Source: Pardosa pseudoannulata
Lineage: Eukaryota; Arthropoda; Arachnida; Araneae; Lycosidae
Length of the DNA stretch: 64,000 bases
Direction: 5' to 3'
Assembly (NCBI GenBank): GCA_032207245.1
Contig: CM063508.1
Span: 95,105,539 to 95,169,538 of the forward strand
Shown here piece by piece: positions 61,108-64,000 of the stretch. Position 1 is the stretch's first letter. Each line of letters starts with the position of its first letter. Below the pieces are notes generated by a model, which was not told the origin of the DNA, did not search any database, and was given only the letters and a program-made list of their open reading frames with translations. The position numbers and the translations under genes are program-made.

Positions 61108-62220
61108 CGAGGGTCACTCTGAAATTTTCGATACAACTAGCTTTTTGAAGTTATACGTACAAAATTTTAAGTGTGGTCAAAGTAGTCTCCTTAGCATCAA
61201 TGCACTTTTGTATTCACAGATTAAATGCATCAAGCCATTCATTTCTTGGAATAGATGAAAAAATGCATTTATAGCCAGCTCAATCTTTTCTTCTGAATGA
61301 AAACGACGTCCCCGTAAGTTCTTTTTTAGATTAAAGAATAACGAAAAGTCACACATAGCTAGATCAGGTGAAAACGGCGGATGTTCTGTCCTTTAATTTG
61401 TTTTTGTTTGAGAAACTCAACTGTTAATCCTGCTGTATGTGAAGATGCATTGTAATGGTAAAGCATTAGTCCCCTAACATTCACTTCTTGTAAAACTTGT
61501 GGAAGACATTTAGTGGTGTACCGGTTTGCTGTTACTGTCTTCTGTCCTTCCAACTTGATGGCTTTGACCAGTCCCGTACTTCTGAAGAAAACGACATACA
61601 TCACTTTTTTCAGTGGTCGTTGTCTTTTCACCAATGTCGGCTTGGTATCATCTTCAAAGACCCATATTTTACTTTCTTGACGTCTTGAAACGTCAAAAAA
61701 AGTTATGTTCGTTCATCAGTTACAGTTTAGAAACGATGCTGTGGCCACCATCATTTAGCAATTTAAGAGTTTTTTACTGATTCTAACACGCTTCCCTTTT
61801 TGTGCTCAGTTAGATTATGGAAAACCCGGCAAACTACTTTTTCATATGTCATTCTTCATTATTTTGTGTATGGCTGCGGATCCAATGTTATCTGTATAAT
61901 TTGATAAGTACAGCGATTATTATCCATTAACATTTTTCGTATGGCAAACAAATTATCCGCGATTGCTGCCGACGGCGGCCTTCCTGTGTGTTCATCCTGA
62001 AGAAAATTGCGACCTTTACTAATTGTTTAAAATCTGAATACAATAGCACGAGCTGGAGATTCATCACCAAATGCGTATTGCAACCGTTCAAAGCATTTCT
62101 TCTTGATTTAACCCTGCTTTAAAATCGTAGAAAATCATAGCGTGAAAATGTTCTCGCGTCAGCTCCATTTTCTTCTGTTTAAATTTATTCTACGCTAAAC
62201 AAATTGAAGTCAGTAAAAAA
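61108..62220 (-). pseudogene. mariner transposase pseudogene
   Basis: From the ATG at 62168 the minus strand reads MELTREHFHAMIFYDFKAG, AFGDESPARAIVF and EHTGRPPSA, then after stops KKVMYVVFF and RGLMLYHYNASSHTA near 61450. Mariner transposases have an Asp in that last block (HDNA..H), replaced here by Tyr. The left end CGAGGGTCACTCTGAAA at 61108 follows TA. The right inverted repeat was not found. Confidence 0.85.
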
Positions 62221-62269
62221 ATCGTCTCCTGTATTAAAATACTTTGTATTTTCTACTTTGTATATTGTA

Positions 62270-62580
62270 AATCAGCTTGCGCTCTCTCACTACAGACAGA
62301 GAGATCTCCAGGTCGCAGGCTCTAACTCGACTCCCCGAACTAAACTGCCGCAGATCTTCTCTCCCTTCTTCGGGGGGCCAGCTTCTGGAAACTTGAGAAC
62401 TTCCGAAAAGGGAAAATCCTCTAAAAATAACAGCCCCCTTATACGCCTGGCTCCTATTTCCTCTAAGGAACGCCGGGTAGAAGAGGTCAATGGTGTCGAT
62501 TTTGCATATATAGTGAAGGGTATACAACTGCGAAACGTAGTGCGGTCCAAATTCCTTACACTATCTCTTTAGCGAACGAA
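62270..62580 (-). other. G+C-rich unidentified island
   Basis: About 310 bp with much higher G+C than the flanks, open in overlapping frames on both strands (for example RGVELEPATWRSLCL on the minus strand). It abuts the 5' side of the mariner pseudogene, so it may have replaced the mariner end. Origin unknown. Confidence 0.3.
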
Positions 62581-62590
62581 GCCTATATTG

Positions 62591-62987
62591 CAGGGCTGTA
62601 GCTGGAAATTGTTTTCTGGAGGGGGGGGGCAAAGAGGAAAAACATTGTTATTTGTGAATAGTACTTCAGTAAAACAAAATTAAGGTATTAAGGCATGGAT
62701 GAGAGATATGACAATTATCCATTTTTAATCAAACAAAAAGATTTGATGACATTATTATCTTCCTAATGAAGAAAGACAAAATATAGCAGAATATAGAGAA
62801 AATGTTAGATTTTTGACCAGCTGCTCGACATTTTATAGCCGATGAGGGTTTTTTTTTTCTAGAAACATGTTCTTATACAGCTAGGCAGATTGCACCTACA
62901 CTCGTAGGACATTTTATTTTGACAAAACGGTCTTCTAGAATTTCGAGAGGGGACCGTTCCCCCTCAATCCCCCTTCCCTGGCCTACG
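62591..62987. mobile_element. possible hAT-like interspersed repeat with G-runs
   Basis: Begins CAGGGCTGTAGCTGG with a nearby run of nine G. The right side, inverted, reads CGTAGGCCAGGG with a G-rich run. Ends are uncertain and no target duplication was found. Confidence 0.35.
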
Positions 62988-63645
62988 TCTTTGCTAGATT
63001 GTGTGCATGCTTCACTGCATTGTAAGCAGGCCTTATCCTCTTCACCCAACACTCCCATTACTCTCAACAACATACGACTGATTAGGCTTCGCTTTCAGCG
63101 ATGACTATTGAAATGTAAGTGAAAGGTGTCTAATTTCTATAAAAAACTTTTAATTGAAATGTTTGAAATTAATAAATTCTGGGTTATTAGGTTGTTACAA
63201 CACTACTTTTTATGCTACAGCTATTCATTGGGCTCCTGGAACATAAGCCCCCGATATACAGATGTCCAAAGACAAACATGATTTAGAGATGGTGCAAAGC
63301 ACGTGAGGACGAAATGATTATTGACCAATTATTATTACTATTCCTAGCTTTTGTGCATTCGCATTACCAAGCCACGGATATGTTGGCCATTTCTAATATT
63401 GAGAGAACACCATGTACGAGGCCAACATTTACTGGAATAAATCAAACACTATCTCGTATTTAAAACAGGGAAAACTTAGAGAAGAAAAAACCCGGAATTT
63501 TAAGAGGTGAATAAACCCGGGAATTTTGGGGTAAACGTTTTGGAACTTTGGGATGAAATCATTTTAACAATGTGTACATTTATTTTTTCAACAGTGGCTA
63601 TTTAAGAACTAGCATATTATTTCTAAGATATTTTTTTACTTTTGG

Positions 63646-63648
<3 letters not shown>
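62988..63648. other. no gene seen
   Basis: Mixed-composition sequence with short open frames on both strands. Nothing could be assigned. Confidence 0.35.

Positions 63649-63717
<69 letters not shown>
63649..63717. repeat. (AT)n microsatellite
   Basis: A long uninterrupted AT run. A shorter, interrupted one begins near 63963 and continues to the window end. Confidence 0.95.
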
Positions 63718-63721
<4 letters not shown>

Positions 63722-64000
63722 GAAATAATAGCAATGAGCATTTAAATGATTTTATATTAGTACTTATGTAATTAATTACCCTGTTAGTCTTATCAAACAC
63801 ATAATTGGTTGCTTCAATTTTAATTGCTAATATAATAATTATAGACATTATTTTTTTATCATTATTAAGTAAATTGTTTTATGCTAAACTTTTCCCCCTC
63901 CTTTTATAATATAAAAATAAATATCTTTAAATTTAAAATAACAGTTTATTATTTTTTATAATGCATATATATATTATATATAAATATATATATATATATA

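Noticed and set aside
62204..62572. 122-codon plus-strand gene
   Set aside because: Overlapping frames are open on both strands in a G+C-rich block; there is no splice support or family resemblance.
63636..63848. Tyr/Ile-repeat protein on the minus strand
   Set aside because: Translation of an AT microsatellite.

Overview
The window is A+T-rich eukaryotic nuclear DNA: long introns, canonical GT-AG splice sites, tRNA-derived SINEs with target-site duplications, many microsatellites and many decayed DNA transposons and LINEs. There are no operons, bacterial ribosome-binding sites or CRISPR arrays. The protein families, the intron-rich orthologues and the repeat types (mariner, pogo/Tigger, piggyBac-like, hAT, RNase H-bearing LINEs) suggest an arthropod, possibly a spider or other arachnid. 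That placement is inference.

Four protein-coding genes can be read. (1) On the minus strand at 788-23822 are thirteen exons of an NT5DC2/NT5DC3-type HAD-superfamily 5'-nucleotidase-domain protein. It starts at 23822 and runs off the left edge before its C-terminus. (2) On the plus strand at 28315-45932 is MYG1, a DHH-family 3'-5' RNA exonuclease, complete in eight exons with a mitochondrial presequence. (3) On the minus strand at 46478 to about 53368 is MRPL55, mitochondrial ribosomal protein mL55. Two exons are secure and a tiny first exon is tentative. (4) On the plus strand at 53616-54548 is an intact single-exon 310-residue protein of the IS1595/ISXO2 (Merlin) transposase family in which all three expected catalytic acidic positions appear changed. 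It is the best candidate for something new here.

Layout: NT5DC and MYG1 are head to head across about 4.5 kb that holds a pogo-like element. MYG1 and MRPL55 converge, with poly(A) signals less than 200 bp apart. MRPL55 and the transposase-derived gene are head to head across about 250 bp. MYG1 and mL55 are mitochondrial proteins, and the NT5DC N-terminus also looks like a presequence.

Most other recognisable sequence is mobile-element debris. It includes five TTAA-bounded elements, two internally deleted pogo-like copies in opposite orientation, a Tigger-like element, a hAT fragment, a THAP-domain transposon remnant, a mariner pseudogene, three LINE remnants (one carrying a nested SINE tail with its own target-site duplication), several SINEs, a pair of 0.79-kb repeats with 6-bp duplications, and a four-copy 180-bp tandem array. 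From 57.5 kb to the right edge no gene is identified, only repeats and one possible orphan exon.

All calls come from reading the sequence. No database search or folding was run, so family names rest on motif recognition.
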